Source: an uncultured Prevotellaceae bacterium
GTDB taxonomy: Bacteria; Bacteroidota; Bacteroidia; Bacteroidales; Bacteroidaceae
Assembly (NCBI GenBank): GCA_900318115.1
Contig: ONJJ01000034.1
Location: 1 to 64,000, forward strand
Length of the DNA: 64,000 nt
Direction of reading: 5' to 3'
In this document: positions 10,915-20,941 of the stretch, one piece after another
Numbering within the stretch: the stretch's first letter is position 1
Layout of the letters: each line of letters opens with the position of its first letter
Made by a program: the position numbers and the translations under genes
The notes under the pieces: model-generated
Database searches by the model: none
Told to the model about the DNA's origin: nothing
What the model saw: only the letters and a program-made list of their open reading frames with translations

Positions 10915-13209
10915 TTAGCGAGTGGGCAACTTGAAGAACCAGTTGCTCTCGTTCTGCAGGCGGCTGCGGAGTGCAGCGTCCATAGTGCCGGAGCGGGCTG
11001 CCACGCGCTTGGCCAGCTCGTCGGGATTGCCGCAGAAGCGGCTGTAGCAGACGAGGTCGAAGAAGCGGTTGCCTTCGAAGGCGGTTTCCAGTGCCAGCTC
11101 GTCGAGGATGAGGTGAGCGATGGCTTTCTGCACCTTCGGCAGGTTGGCTTCCTGATAGATTTCCTTCTTGGTCAGAGTGGACTCGCCGTCTTGGGCCAGC
11201 ATCTTGTTGATCTGGTCCACGTAGTTGAAGACGGTGGAGCGCTCGTTGGGCAAGATGCGGCCGCAGCCACGCGTGTGGATACCCGTGGTGAGAGCATCGC
11301 CATTGAGTTCATAGGTACTCAGAGAGGAGCCAATCTCACGGTCGGTGCCACCGACAGCGTAGGTATAGCTCGTACCGCTACCGCGGAGATAACCCTTGTC
11401 CGTCTGGAAGGTGAAGAAGGGGTAGCTCTGAGCCTCGCGGGTCTCGCGACGGCCGATGTGGTCGCAGACGAGGTCCTCGGGAACGTAGGACTCATCGGGC
11501 CATTCGTTGTAGGAAAGGGTGTCGCGGCCAAGGGTGATGCCGTTGTCGGTGAGGTAGGTCTGGTACTCGGTCTCGCGGGTAGCTTCGTCCTCGCTGAAGA
11601 CCACGCCCTCGTTGGTGGCGCGCTGGATGTAGGAATCCTTGAGCTCGTCGGCCGAAGCGAAGAAGGTGGAGTCACCATTCTCCACGCCGAAGTAGCGGAT
11701 CTCATCCGGCTGGTACCTGGTGGCGAGGGTGGGCACCCAAGCATCGTTGCCGCAGAGGCCACTCTTCAGGATAGCGAAGGCGTAGCCGGGGAAACCTGCA
11801 CCATTCAGGGCCTCGGCAAAGCGGAGCCAGATGCTGCCCTTGCGATAGATGATGGGGTAGGCCGTCGGGAACATGATGGAGTTCATTCTGGAAACCAGGG
11901 CTGAACCACCACCGAGTCCGATGGCAACGAGGCCGGAACCCATGTTCTGCTTCATGACGAAGTTCACGGTCTCGAAGTTGTCGGACTCCGGATCGGGACG
12001 TTCATTGGTCGTCATGTAATAGCGGGCATCGCCAGCTCCGTTGATGACCCTGCAGGTGCGTGTGTTGTCTTCGCCGATGTAGGCTTCGTAGTCCTGGGCA
12101 CGGTTGAGGTTCACGTAGGCCTTGGAGGCACCGAGTTCGTGTTTGAAGTTCTCGTAGAGGGTGACGGCCACGGTGGTGACAGTGTCCTCGGCGTTGGTGC
12201 GTACGGAGGTCTCGCTGTCGAAACCGAAGAGCTGCTGGATGCCACGCTGCACGCTGCCGAAGAGCTTACTCATGGAGCTGGGGATGACGGTGACGACTTC
12301 CTGGGTTGCGTCGACTTCAGTGGTGGTGTTGAACATACCGGGCCATCCGGAGGTGGTCGCCAGCTCGAAGTAGTCCGTGATTCTGTTGCGCTCCATCAGG
12401 CCAAACATCGAGTTGGTCTGGATGACGCCGCCCCATTCGGAGTTGAGGTAGCTGTAGTAGTGCTGGGCAGCCTTGCGATAGGAGTCCTTGTCGCCCTGCT
12501 TGCCGCGCAGGAGGTAGATGTCGCCCAGTACCAGGTGCTGCGGGTAGAGGCAGAGGGTGGAGTGGACGAGGCTGGAGTATTCGCCGTAGTTGGGATAATC
12601 CACGTTGGCTACTTCTTCCAGCTTCTGCACGATGGGGGAGTCTGCGAAGTCATCGATGGTGACGAAACGGCCTGCATTGTGCACGGCGTCGATATCTTTC
12701 GTGGAGAGCACGGGAGTCTCGATGAGCGGCACGCGCTGGTAGGCCAGCAGCAACTGCAGATAGACCCACGCACGGATACTGGCGACCTGGGCGTATTCCT
12801 TGATCATGACGCTGCGGTCGGTGCCCGTCCGGCGAAGGGTGTCGCACTGGGCCATGTAGGCGTTGCAGGAATTGATGATGTGGTAGAAGTCGCTGGCCTT
12901 GAGGTAGCGGCAGGCACCGTCGGCGGTGGCCACGTCGGAGGTCTGGAAATCCAGGATGGCGTGGATGGAGTCGCTGACGTATTCCGTTCCGCTGACCAGG
13001 TCGCCGCGGCATTCTCCGAGGACGACATAGCGCTCGGCTACGGACTGGAGGCTCTTGAGGATGCCCCAGTAGGAGTAGAGGGTGTCGGCGGCGACGGCAT
13101 CTATTTCATCGTTGCGGTCCATATCCGGCGTCAGCATGTCTTCGCAGGAGGAGAAGCTGATGCTGGTGACCAGTGCAAGAAGTACGATATAAATGATGTT
13201 CTTTTTCAT
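10915..13209 (-). CDS. SusD/RagB-like nutrient-binding lipoprotein (second pair)
   Basis: 764 residues. A lipoprotein signal with SFSSCEDM puts the lipidated cysteine near residue 22. The N-terminal helical part contains the SusD-typical CNAYMAQCDTLRRTG and IRAWVYLQLLLAYQRVPL. The C-terminal part has LDELALETAFEGNRFFDLVCYSRF, the usual SusD signature where the chain returns to the TPR-like core. It is longer than most SusD proteins (about 500-650), with extra sequence in the middle. It should sit on the outer surface and cap the partner SusC channel, whose gene ends 12 bp upstream. It is the last gene of the operon. Confidence 0.9.
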   Translation of the reverse strand: MKKNIIYIVLLALVTSISFSSCEDMLTPDMDRNDEIDAVAADTLYSYWGILKSLQSVAERYVVLGECRGDLVSGTEYVSDSIHAILDFQTSDVATADGACRYLKASDFYHIINSCNAYMAQCDTLRRTGTDRSVMIKEYAQVASIRAWVYLQLLLAYQRVPLIETPVLSTKDIDAVHNAGRFVTIDDFADSPIVQKLEEVANVDYPNYGEYSSLVHSTLCLYPQHLVLGDIYLLRGKQGDKDSYRKAAQHYYSYLNSEWGGVIQTNSMFGLMERNRITDYFELATTSGWPGMFNTTTEVDATQEVVTVIPSSMSKLFGSVQRGIQQLFGFDSETSVRTNAEDTVTTVAVTLYENFKHELGASKAYVNLNRAQDYEAYIGEDNTRTCRVINGAGDARYYMTTNERPDPESDNFETVNFVMKQNMGSGLVAIGLGGGSALVSRMNSIMFPTAYPIIYRKGSIWLRFAEALNGAGFPGYAFAILKSGLCGNDAWVPTLATRYQPDEIRYFGVENGDSTFFASADELKDSYIQRATNEGVVFSEDEATRETEYQTYLTDNGITLGRDTLSYNEWPDESYVPEDLVCDHIGRRETREAQSYPFFTFQTDKGYLRGSGTSYTYAVGGTDREIGSSLSTYELNGDALTTGIHTRGCGRILPNERSTVFNYVDQINKMLAQDGESTLTKKEIYQEANLPKVQKAIAHLILDELALETAFEGNRFFDLVCYSRFCGNPDELAKRVAARSGTMDAALRSRLQNESNWFFKLPTR

Positions 13210-13221
13210 ATTGACTACGTA

Positions 13222-16200
13222 TTAGAGGTTGATGGTTACACCAAGGTTGAAGTTACGTCCCAGCGAGAGCAGGCCCGTGTCGATGCCTTGGTAGAGGGCG
13301 CTGTTGCGGCAGGAGGTCTCGGGATCGATACCGTGGTATTTGGTGACGGTGAAGAGGTTGTTGGCCTCACCCCAGACACGCAGACCCATGAGCCAGTCGC
13401 TCTTGACGGGGAAGGTGTAGGTCAGGCGAACGTTCTTCAGCTTGAGGAAGCTGCCGTCTTCGATCCAGCGGTCGGACATGCGTTCGTTGTTGCGCCAGTC
13501 CTCGCTGTCCATGTAGCAGGCCTTGGGGATGTCGGTGCGCTGGCCTTCGTAGGTCCAGCGGTTCTGCATGGCCGTGGTCTGGTTGTAGGTGGTGTTGCCG
13601 CCTTCGAGGATGCTGCGCTGGTAGTTGTACACATCGTTGCCGAGGCTGTACTTGAAGTTCGCGTCGAGGCGCAGGTTCTTCCAGCTCAGGCCGGTGAAGA
13701 TGTTACCATAGATGTCGGGATTGGGATTGCCGATGACCACGCGGTCTGCATCGTCGATGACGCCGTCGTTGTTCTGGTCCACGAAGCGGACGTCACCAGC
13801 TTGGAAGTTGCGATAGGGATCGTCCTTGATGCCGGTGGGGTACTTCATGTAGGTGTTGCCGTTGCGGGCTACGTTGGTAGCTGTGCTGGCTTCGGCATCG
13901 TTGGCATAGACGCCCTTGGTCTCCCAACCGAAGAAGGAACCGGCGGCGTAGCCCACGGCGGTCAGGACGTTGTCCTTGCCGAAGATGCTGTTGGTGTAGC
14001 CGGCGATGGTGCGGGTGACGTTGCCATCGACGTCCTTCAAGGTGATGACGTTGGTGTCGGGCAGCTTGGTAATCTTATTGTTGTAGTGACCCACGGTGGC
14101 TCCTACTTCCCACTTCCAGTCCTTCTGGTTGATGAGGGCGGCGTTGGCGTGGATTTCGAAACCGCGGTTCTTCAGCTGACCGTCGTTGGTCCAGTACCTC
14201 TTAACACCAGCGACATAGTCGAGGTCCTTCATCGTGAGGAGGTTGTCGGTCTTGGCCCAGAAGAGGTCGATGCCGGCCGTTAGGCGGTTGTTGAGGAACG
14301 AGCCTTCGAGAGCGATGTTCCAGCGAGTGGTGGTTTCCCACTGGATGCCGGTGTTCTCGATGTTGTCCAGTACGAGGCCTACGGTGTTGCGGCTGTACTG
14401 CTGGCTGGCCCAGTAGGTGCGGGCTGCGTAGTAGTCGATGCCGTCGTTACCACTCTGGTCCACGCCGGCGGTCAGCTTCAGGTACTGCACGCCACGACCT
14501 GTCTTGAACCAAGGCTCGCTGCTGATGATCCAGCCGAGTTGCAGGCTGGGGAAGATACCCCAGCTGACACCGGCCAGCTTCAGGCCGCCCTTGGTGTCCT
14601 TGCCGAAGCGGCTGCTGGACTGGGCAGAGGCGGTGAACTGGGCGAAGTAGCGGTTCATGAAGTTGTAGTCGGCATTGATGTAGTAGGCCATGTCGATCCA
14701 GTTGTCCTTGGTACCTCCGTAGTTCACGTACTGCATGTTCTTGGAGATGTTGGGCAGCTTGTCGTTCTCATTGTTATAACCGCGCATGTACGTGTAGCTG
14801 TAGCTGTAGTTGTTGTAGCGCCAGCCGGCGAATGCGTTGATGGTGTGTGCTCCATAGGTGTTGCCCCATGCGATGCGGAGGTCGTTGTTGATGGTGGTCT
14901 CCTTCGTGAACTGGGTCTTCAGCACGGAAGTGATGGTGCCGAGGTCGGTCAGCTGGTAGGGGGTGGTACCTGCGATGGGGAGGAAGTACTTCTCGTTGTT
15001 GCGGTTCATGGTGTAGTTGAAGCGGTCGCTGATGGCCAGCTGCTTCGTCACCTGATACTTCGGCGAGAAGTTGATGTTGATCTGCGTCAGTTCGGCGTAG
15101 TTCTTATTCTTTCCCTTACCATTTTCGATTACCCAGTAGGGGTTGCGCAGGCTCTCGTTGATACCCAGCGCACGGGGGAACACGAAGGGGTTCTGCACCC
15201 AGCGACCGGCGAGGTTGGTGCTGGCGTACTTACCGGCGTAGTCATCGGAGAGTTCCAGGCGACGGGTGTTCTCGTCGTAGTAGTAGGCGTAGGGCGAGAT
15301 GAACGGAGCCTGCACCAGTCCGAGGACGTTGGTGGAGCCGATGTTCTGCATCTCGTAGTTCTCGCTCCATCCGTTGTCGAGCACGTCGTAGCTGGTCTGG
15401 TTGTAGGCGATGTCCAGTCCGGCGGTGACCTTCTCGAACATCTTGATGTCCGTGTTGAAGCGGAGGTTCAGGCGGCTGAAGTCATTCCCCTTGAGGGTGG
15501 ACTTGCCGTTGGTGTAGCCGAGGGAGAGGGCGTACATACCGATATCGTCACCACCTTCCACGCTGACTTTGTAGTTCTGCGTGAAGGCTGTGCGGTACAT
15601 GTCCTTCTGCCAGTCGGTGTTGTTGCCGCTATAGACGCGTGAGTAGAAGTTCTGGGGGTTGTCGCTGAGGAAGGCCATCTGGTCGAGGCCGCTGGTGCCG
15701 TTGTCACGCAGGTCCTGGATGGAGCTGGTGAGGTCGCCGAGGTAGCGGCGATAGGCATTCTCGCCCATCATCTTCAGCTTGTTGGGAGCGAGCTCCACGC
15801 CGCCGTAGATGCGGACGTTGATCTTCGTGGCCTGGCTGTGACCGCGCTTGGTGGTGATGATGACCACGCCGTTGGCGCCCTTGGCACCATAGAGTGCCGT
15901 GGCGTTCTTGAGCACCTGCACGCTCTCGATGTTCTCTGGATCGAGGCCCGAGAGGAGGTTGTTGTAGTAACCTTCGTGGAGGCTGGTGCGCTCGAGCTCC
16001 AGGTCAACGATGTTGCCGTCGATGATGAACAGCGGCTGGGCATTGGCGTTGATGGAGTTCACACCACGGATGGTGAAGTAGGAACCCTGGGCGGGCAGGG
16101 CGCTGCGGTTGATGGATCGGATGTCACCTTCGAGCAGGCGCTGCATGTCGGTCTCGACGCTCAGGGAACTGGTCTCGTCGAGGTGAACGGTGCGCTGCGA

Positions 16201-16650
16201 GGTGATGGAGGTGCCGTCGGTGTAGTAGCTCTGGAACTTGTTGGAGAGCATCTTGGCATCCTGGCCCGTGCTGCCTTTGATGGCGAGCTGCTGAACGTTG
16301 TAGTCCGGGGCGTCTATCACCAGTGCGTGGCAGAAGGTGGGCACGTCGAGTTTGTACGAGCCGTCTTCTTCCGTCAGCGTTGAATACTGAGGCAATTGCA
16401 GTGCCTGCACGCGCACGCCACCCATGGGTGCTCCGGTGGCAGCGTCGGTGATGACGCCGGCGACGGACTGGGTGGGGTATTGCTTCGCAGGCTTCTTGTG
16501 GACAATGCGGCGGGGAGCCTCCTCAACGTCGGCTTCTTCGACATCATCCTGTGCCATGGCCGGAGTGATGCTCCATCCTGCCAGCAGGCAGAGGCAGAGA
16601 CCAGTGCGGATGGCTTTCTCTAAGCTTGGATTGCAGAATATTATTCTCAT
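13222..16650 (-). CDS. SusC/RagA-like TonB-linked outer-membrane transporter (second pair)
   Basis: 1142 residues. Signal peptide to about residue 34 (TPAMAQ), then an acidic linker, a carboxypeptidase-regulatory-like domain (VAGVITDAATGAPMGGVRV), a TonB plug (FTIRGVNSINANAQPLFIIDG, then ESVQVLKNATALYGAKGANG) and a beta-barrel. The chain ends in an aromatic/hydrophobic strand (NLGVTINL). It imports oligosaccharides together with SusD, driven by TonB. It lacks the usual 'DVVVVG'-like TonB-box neighbourhood; the segment before the plug is diverged, unlike the first SusC here. It lies 28 bp after a fasciclin gene and 12 bp before its SusD. Confidence 0.92.
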   Translation of the reverse strand: MRIIFCNPSLEKAIRTGLCLCLLAGWSITPAMAQDDVEEADVEEAPRRIVHKKPAKQYPTQSVAGVITDAATGAPMGGVRVQALQLPQYSTLTEEDGSYKLDVPTFCHALVIDAPDYNVQQLAIKGSTGQDAKMLSNKFQSYYTDGTSITSQRTVHLDETSSLSVETDMQRLLEGDIRSINRSALPAQGSYFTIRGVNSINANAQPLFIIDGNIVDLELERTSLHEGYYNNLLSGLDPENIESVQVLKNATALYGAKGANGVVIITTKRGHSQATKINVRIYGGVELAPNKLKMMGENAYRRYLGDLTSSIQDLRDNGTSGLDQMAFLSDNPQNFYSRVYSGNNTDWQKDMYRTAFTQNYKVSVEGGDDIGMYALSLGYTNGKSTLKGNDFSRLNLRFNTDIKMFEKVTAGLDIAYNQTSYDVLDNGWSENYEMQNIGSTNVLGLVQAPFISPYAYYYDENTRRLELSDDYAGKYASTNLAGRWVQNPFVFPRALGINESLRNPYWVIENGKGKNKNYAELTQININFSPKYQVTKQLAISDRFNYTMNRNNEKYFLPIAGTTPYQLTDLGTITSVLKTQFTKETTINNDLRIAWGNTYGAHTINAFAGWRYNNYSYSYTYMRGYNNENDKLPNISKNMQYVNYGGTKDNWIDMAYYINADYNFMNRYFAQFTASAQSSSRFGKDTKGGLKLAGVSWGIFPSLQLGWIISSEPWFKTGRGVQYLKLTAGVDQSGNDGIDYYAARTYWASQQYSRNTVGLVLDNIENTGIQWETTTRWNIALEGSFLNNRLTAGIDLFWAKTDNLLTMKDLDYVAGVKRYWTNDGQLKNRGFEIHANAALINQKDWKWEVGATVGHYNNKITKLPDTNVITLKDVDGNVTRTIAGYTNSIFGKDNVLTAVGYAAGSFFGWETKGVYANDAEASTATNVARNGNTYMKYPTGIKDDPYRNFQAGDVRFVDQNNDGVIDDADRVVIGNPNPDIYGNIFTGLSWKNLRLDANFKYSLGNDVYNYQRSILEGGNTTYNQTTAMQNRWTYEGQRTDIPKACYMDSEDWRNNERMSDRWIEDGSFLKLKNVRLTYTFPVKSDWLMGLRVWGEANNLFTVTKYHGIDPETSCRNSALYQGIDTGLLSLGRNFNLGVTINL

Positions 16651-16678
16651 ATCTTCTATGTTTTAGAGGTCAGTGTAA

Positions 16679-18661
16679 TTATTCATCTACAGCCCTGAAG
16701 ATGATTCTGTCGATGCAGAAGTCGCTACTATAAGTATCCCTTTCCTTAGGACTTGGCGCCGCACATTTAAGCGTTAGCACTGGATAGGAACGGGTCAGGT
16801 TCTTGTAGGAGAAGTTGGACTCGTAGAGGATGTCCTCTCCCGTCTTGCTGTCGGCGAGCCAGATGGTGTCCACGCGTTCTCCGTCGTACTCGAAAGGCTT
16901 GTTGCGGAAGTCGGTCTCACTATCCGTGATCTTACCGTTCTTGTCGCCCTTCAGGTGCTTGATAGTGACGGTGAACTTGTGCTTGTACTTGGTTCCGGGA
17001 ATGATTTGGTCGGTACTCCAGAAGTAGAAGTCGGGCACCATGACGAATCCGATTCTGTACTTCACACCGCTCATGATGTCGTGATCCATGTCTTGGTCGC
17101 GGAGTTTGAACTGGACGATGGCATCACCTGTGCTGGAGAACTTGTAGAAGTAATCCTCGCTGACGGCACCCAGCAGGCTGTCGGTGACCAAGGCGCTGTT
17201 GGCATTGGGGAAGGAACGGTACTCAACTTCCGTGATATTCATCTCTGTCTGCTGGAAGATGGACAGACCGCTGACCTTGATCTCCACGTCCTTGGACTTG
17301 AAGGGCTTGAAGAAGTTCCAGTTGTTGACGGGGTAGAGCAGTCCGTTGGAAACGGCGATGGGGGTTGCATTGTCGGTCAGCAGGGCCTTGACATTGGCGG
17401 CGGAGTCCACCACCCACTTGGTGGCGGGGATGGTGTCGCGCATGTAGCTGACCTCCTTGGCGATGGTGAAGGTGTCCCTGCGGGTGTTGAACATCTTGAA
17501 CATCGAGGCGCGCTCGAACTCTTCTGCGGTCCAGTAGCCGGGGTGCTGGGGAGTTCTGGGTTGCTGGCGGATGTTGAAGAGGAGCATGGAGGTGATGTCC
17601 ATGTTCATGGCCAGACGGATGATGGAGTCGGGGTTCACAACAAACTCCTCAGTGGCGTCGGGATTGGTGTCCTGTTCGTACTTGTTGAAGTACTTGGGAG
17701 CGTAGTTGTAATACTTCTTATAGGTGTCAACGGCGTTTCTCCAGGCCTCGTCGGTGGGCAGTATCATGCCCCACACGCTGTCCTCCGCTTCGATGTTTCC
17801 GCTGAATCCCTTCAGGTCCATCAGCCATTCGACGCCTGTCGTGGATCCGGTGCGGAAGCTGTACAGGGTGTTGCTGCGGGTGTAGAAGCTGTCAACGTAA
17901 ACGGGGTTGCCGTTCTCGTCAGAACCGTTCTCCACGCTGAGGCCGGGAATGAAGTAGATGGTGTCATGGGAGATGAGCCATGTGCGCAGGGAGTCGAACT
18001 GCTCGGCATGCTGCTTGATGTACTGATAGATGTTGTAGTGGAAGGGCAGCTGCTGGTCGATGACGTGCAGGGTGCCGTTCACTGCGGGGATATTGTAGAA
18101 TCCCTGCATCAGCGGAATCAGCTGGCTGGCAGTGGCCGCGGAGAACTGCGTGCCGGAAATCAACTTGCGGTCGCGGCTGAAGTAGGCCTTCTTGCCGTTG
18201 ACCATCACCAGCTTCTCGTCGCCAGTACCGGTGGCGGTGTAGCGGTTCTTGGTGATGTGGTTGCCGACGATGCGCAGGTAAACATCGTAGGGATCCGTGG
18301 TGCACTTGCCCAGGAGCTCCTGGTACTCCTCATCGGAGATTGCGTTGTTCGTGGGAGCGAACACGGTCAGGATCTGTGTGCCGTTGAGGACGTCCTTGAA
18401 GGTGTAGGGCGTTCCGTCGGCCTTCGAGATCGGATGAGTCTCGTCCTTGAAGTAGGGCGTTTTCTCCACGAGCGTGGCGAACTTGCTCAGCTGAGGATTG
18501 GCCTGGATCTGCTCCCAGATGGTCTGGGTGGCATTGGCTCCCTCTTCGCCGGCGTTGTCGCGGACGTCGAAGTGGTCATCCGTGCAGGCGGGTATGGCTG
18601 CCACGACGGCGGCTACCATAAAGGCTGCCTGAATGAATCTGATTACTTTCTTTCTTGCCAT
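16679..18661 (-). CDS. Fasciclin-domain surface lipoprotein
   Basis: 660 residues. Lipoprotein signal with VAAIPACTDD. The fasciclin signature is seen in ILTVFAPTNNAISDEEYQELL and again in GMILPTDEAWRNAVD, pointing to at least two FAS1 units. C-terminal to these is a beta-rich region (from about residue 480) ending in CIDRIIFRAVDE. FAS1 domains mediate adhesion or ligand binding; in a SusC/SusD operon, such lipoproteins probably hold the position of SusE/SusF-like surface glycan-binding proteins. The gene lies 20 bp after another fasciclin gene and 28 bp before susC. Confidence 0.8.
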   Translation of the reverse strand: MARKKVIRFIQAAFMVAAVVAAIPACTDDHFDVRDNAGEEGANATQTIWEQIQANPQLSKFATLVEKTPYFKDETHPISKADGTPYTFKDVLNGTQILTVFAPTNNAISDEEYQELLGKCTTDPYDVYLRIVGNHITKNRYTATGTGDEKLVMVNGKKAYFSRDRKLISGTQFSAATASQLIPLMQGFYNIPAVNGTLHVIDQQLPFHYNIYQYIKQHAEQFDSLRTWLISHDTIYFIPGLSVENGSDENGNPVYVDSFYTRSNTLYSFRTGSTTGVEWLMDLKGFSGNIEAEDSVWGMILPTDEAWRNAVDTYKKYYNYAPKYFNKYEQDTNPDATEEFVVNPDSIIRLAMNMDITSMLLFNIRQQPRTPQHPGYWTAEEFERASMFKMFNTRRDTFTIAKEVSYMRDTIPATKWVVDSAANVKALLTDNATPIAVSNGLLYPVNNWNFFKPFKSKDVEIKVSGLSIFQQTEMNITEVEYRSFPNANSALVTDSLLGAVSEDYFYKFSSTGDAIVQFKLRDQDMDHDIMSGVKYRIGFVMVPDFYFWSTDQIIPGTKYKHKFTVTIKHLKGDKNGKITDSETDFRNKPFEYDGERVDTIWLADSKTGEDILYESNFSYKNLTRSYPVLTLKCAAPSPKERDTYSSDFCIDRIIFRAVDE

Positions 18662-18681
18662 ATTGTATGTATTTTAAGATT

Positions 18682-20910
18682 TTACCAAATGTCTTCGCCC
18701 TCAACAGGGTTGTCGTAAACTTCCTTGGCACACCACTCGAGGAAGTCCATGTAGAACTGCTTGGACGTGGACTCTTGCACGGACTTGAACTTGATGTAGT
18801 ACTGCTTGTCGGGATCCATGTCTTGGCTGACGATGATGCGGCGGATTTCACGCGACTGTGAGCGTGAGGAGTTGCTGACGCCATTGCTGCCGAGGTAGCT
18901 GAAGTTGGCCGGACCCTTCATGAAGCCGTTGTTACGCATGTGCTTGTCGATATCGTCGTTGGCACCCTGGTCGCCGGCGTCGGGCTCCCATCCCACAGGG
19001 GAGTTGGGGTTGCTGTCGCTGGCACCACCTTCGGTACCGTTGTACCAGATGGTACCGCCCATTCGGATGTCAAGAGGAATACCCATGGCAGGCAGGGCGT
19101 TGGGGTTGTCGCCGAAGTAAACCTGAGCCATACCACGGGCGCTTACCACCTGGATACCATAGCGGATCTCATAGTGTCCAGCCTTCGGCACGGGAGGCAG
19201 CTTCATCGTGAATTCGTACTGACCCACGATGTTCAGCTCCGTGCCCTGGTAGTTCAGCCAGTTGTGGTGCCAACCGGAGAGGTAGTAGAACTTCGAACCT
19301 TCCATGATGTCGATGTTATCGAAGTACTTGTGGTCCGTCGGGAAGAGGTAGTTGCGGTCGTAGGTGTAGTCACGCAGGTCGCGGATGTCATTGTTCATGA
19401 ATTCCGGGAACATGGCCGTGAAGTCGATGCGGATGCGCTCGCCCATGAGTTGGTTGCGGACGTTGTCCGTGCAGACCAGCACCTTGTTGATGGGGTGGAA
19501 GTAACCGTTGACGACGGCCACGGAGGCCGTGTCGCCACCAACGTAGTTCTCCACGCGGATACCTTCATTCTCATCGGCATACATGGAATGACCCTTGATT
19601 TCCTTGAACTGTCCGCTCTCGTGGTAGTTGTTCTCAAAGCCGTTGTCGGTGGAGAACTCGCCACGTCCGTTCAGCAGCTTGGGGAAGCGGTTGATGTACA
19701 CGCCGTTGCTCTCCTTGCTCTCATAGAGCTTGAGCAGACGACGGCGACCCATGGTGCAGAAGTATTCCATCACGGGGATGGTCAGCTGCGGGTTCTTCTG
19801 GGTGGCATCATAGCCCAGCTCGTTCCAGTGAACTACCAGACGCTCGTGGCTGAGCTTTTCAGGCAGGATGTGGTAGGTGATGAACTGGTTGATGATGTTG
19901 TTCTCATTGGTGTAGTTGTCGTCGGTGGTGGCATCGGGGTATGCGCCCTTGGCGATGAGGTACTGCTTGATGTCCTCGACGGTGATTTCTGCCACGGGCT
20001 TGCCAATCTCGCGCTCCCAGACGTCATCGGTCTCGGCGAAGATGGTGAATCCATACTTGCGGTGCTCGGGCAGTTCAATCTTGGTGTTTTTTTCGGTTCC
20101 GAATCGGTCTTCGGGATCCTTGACACCCACTTTGCCAGTCAGGTAAAGCTCTCGCCAGTGGAGGTCTTCCTGCTTGCTCAGGGTGTCTGCCAGTCCGGCA
20201 GCAAGGATGAGCTTGGCGGTGACGACGTACTTCATGTCGCCTTCCTTGATCCACTCCAGGAGCTTGTCGGCCAGGGTCTCGTTGCTGGGAGCGATGACGC
20301 CGACCATCTCATGAATGTAGCCGTTGATGGCTTCGATGTCGCGGTGTTGCATGTGGATGGGAGCCTCGCCGTTGATGTAGATGCTGTCTTGGTTGACAGA
20401 ACCACGGATGACGCGCAGCTTGCGCTCGTTCATGTTGGCGGTCTCGAACTCGCCGTTGTCCTCCACGGGGAAGTTACCGGTGTCGAAGGCGGTCACGCCC
20501 TTGGCATCACCACTGTTGATGATACTGTTATAGACGATGACCTTGCGGATGGAGTCGAGGTCGTTCTCGTTCTTGAATCCTGCCCAACTGGCCTCCGTGA
20601 TGAGTCCCTTGCGCTGCAGGGAGTCGAGGTAGAGCTGGATGGCTTCGTTGTTAGGCGCAAAGCAAGTGTAGGCGCCACGTGCGGACAGTAGCTGTGCCAC
20701 CGTGGAGGAAGACACTTCGCTGATGGGCACTTGATTCAGCAACTTCACGTACTCGGAGAACTGTTCGTTCTCCTGGAGATAGCTCAGAACCGTGTACTCC
20801 GTGAAGGTGTAACGATTGCTCTTGTCAATCTCCTCCGTGCAAGCTACGAGTGCGCTGGCGATGACCAGCAAGGCCAGCATGTGCTTCTTGAAATACAGTA
20901 GTTGTTTCAT
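18682..20910 (-). CDS. Fasciclin-domain surface lipoprotein (duplicate copy A)
   Basis: 742 residues from the ATG at 20910. The frame stays open further upstream, but that part overlaps the neighbouring gene, and only this start gives a lipoprotein signal (LLVIASALVACTEE). FAS1 unit: LLSARGAYTCFAPNNEAIQLYLDSLQRKG. It is clearly a paralogue of the gene just upstream: mature N-termini (CTEEIDxSNRYTFTE), the FAS1 unit, the KAGHYEIRYGI segment and the C-terminal KQYYIKFKSVQES stretch all match. A tandem duplication within the operon is the simplest explanation. A surface glycan-binding role is inferred from position. Confidence 0.85.
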   Translation of the reverse strand: MKQLLYFKKHMLALLVIASALVACTEEIDKSNRYTFTEYTVLSYLQENEQFSEYVKLLNQVPISEVSSSTVAQLLSARGAYTCFAPNNEAIQLYLDSLQRKGLITEASWAGFKNENDLDSIRKVIVYNSIINSGDAKGVTAFDTGNFPVEDNGEFETANMNERKLRVIRGSVNQDSIYINGEAPIHMQHRDIEAINGYIHEMVGVIAPSNETLADKLLEWIKEGDMKYVVTAKLILAAGLADTLSKQEDLHWRELYLTGKVGVKDPEDRFGTEKNTKIELPEHRKYGFTIFAETDDVWEREIGKPVAEITVEDIKQYLIAKGAYPDATTDDNYTNENNIINQFITYHILPEKLSHERLVVHWNELGYDATQKNPQLTIPVMEYFCTMGRRRLLKLYESKESNGVYINRFPKLLNGRGEFSTDNGFENNYHESGQFKEIKGHSMYADENEGIRVENYVGGDTASVAVVNGYFHPINKVLVCTDNVRNQLMGERIRIDFTAMFPEFMNNDIRDLRDYTYDRNYLFPTDHKYFDNIDIMEGSKFYYLSGWHHNWLNYQGTELNIVGQYEFTMKLPPVPKAGHYEIRYGIQVVSARGMAQVYFGDNPNALPAMGIPLDIRMGGTIWYNGTEGGASDSNPNSPVGWEPDAGDQGANDDIDKHMRNNGFMKGPANFSYLGSNGVSNSSRSQSREIRRIIVSQDMDPDKQYYIKFKSVQESTSKQFYMDFLEWCAKEVYDNPVEGEDIW

Positions 20911-20941
20911 ATTATCTTCTTTTTTATCATTCTGTAGGTTA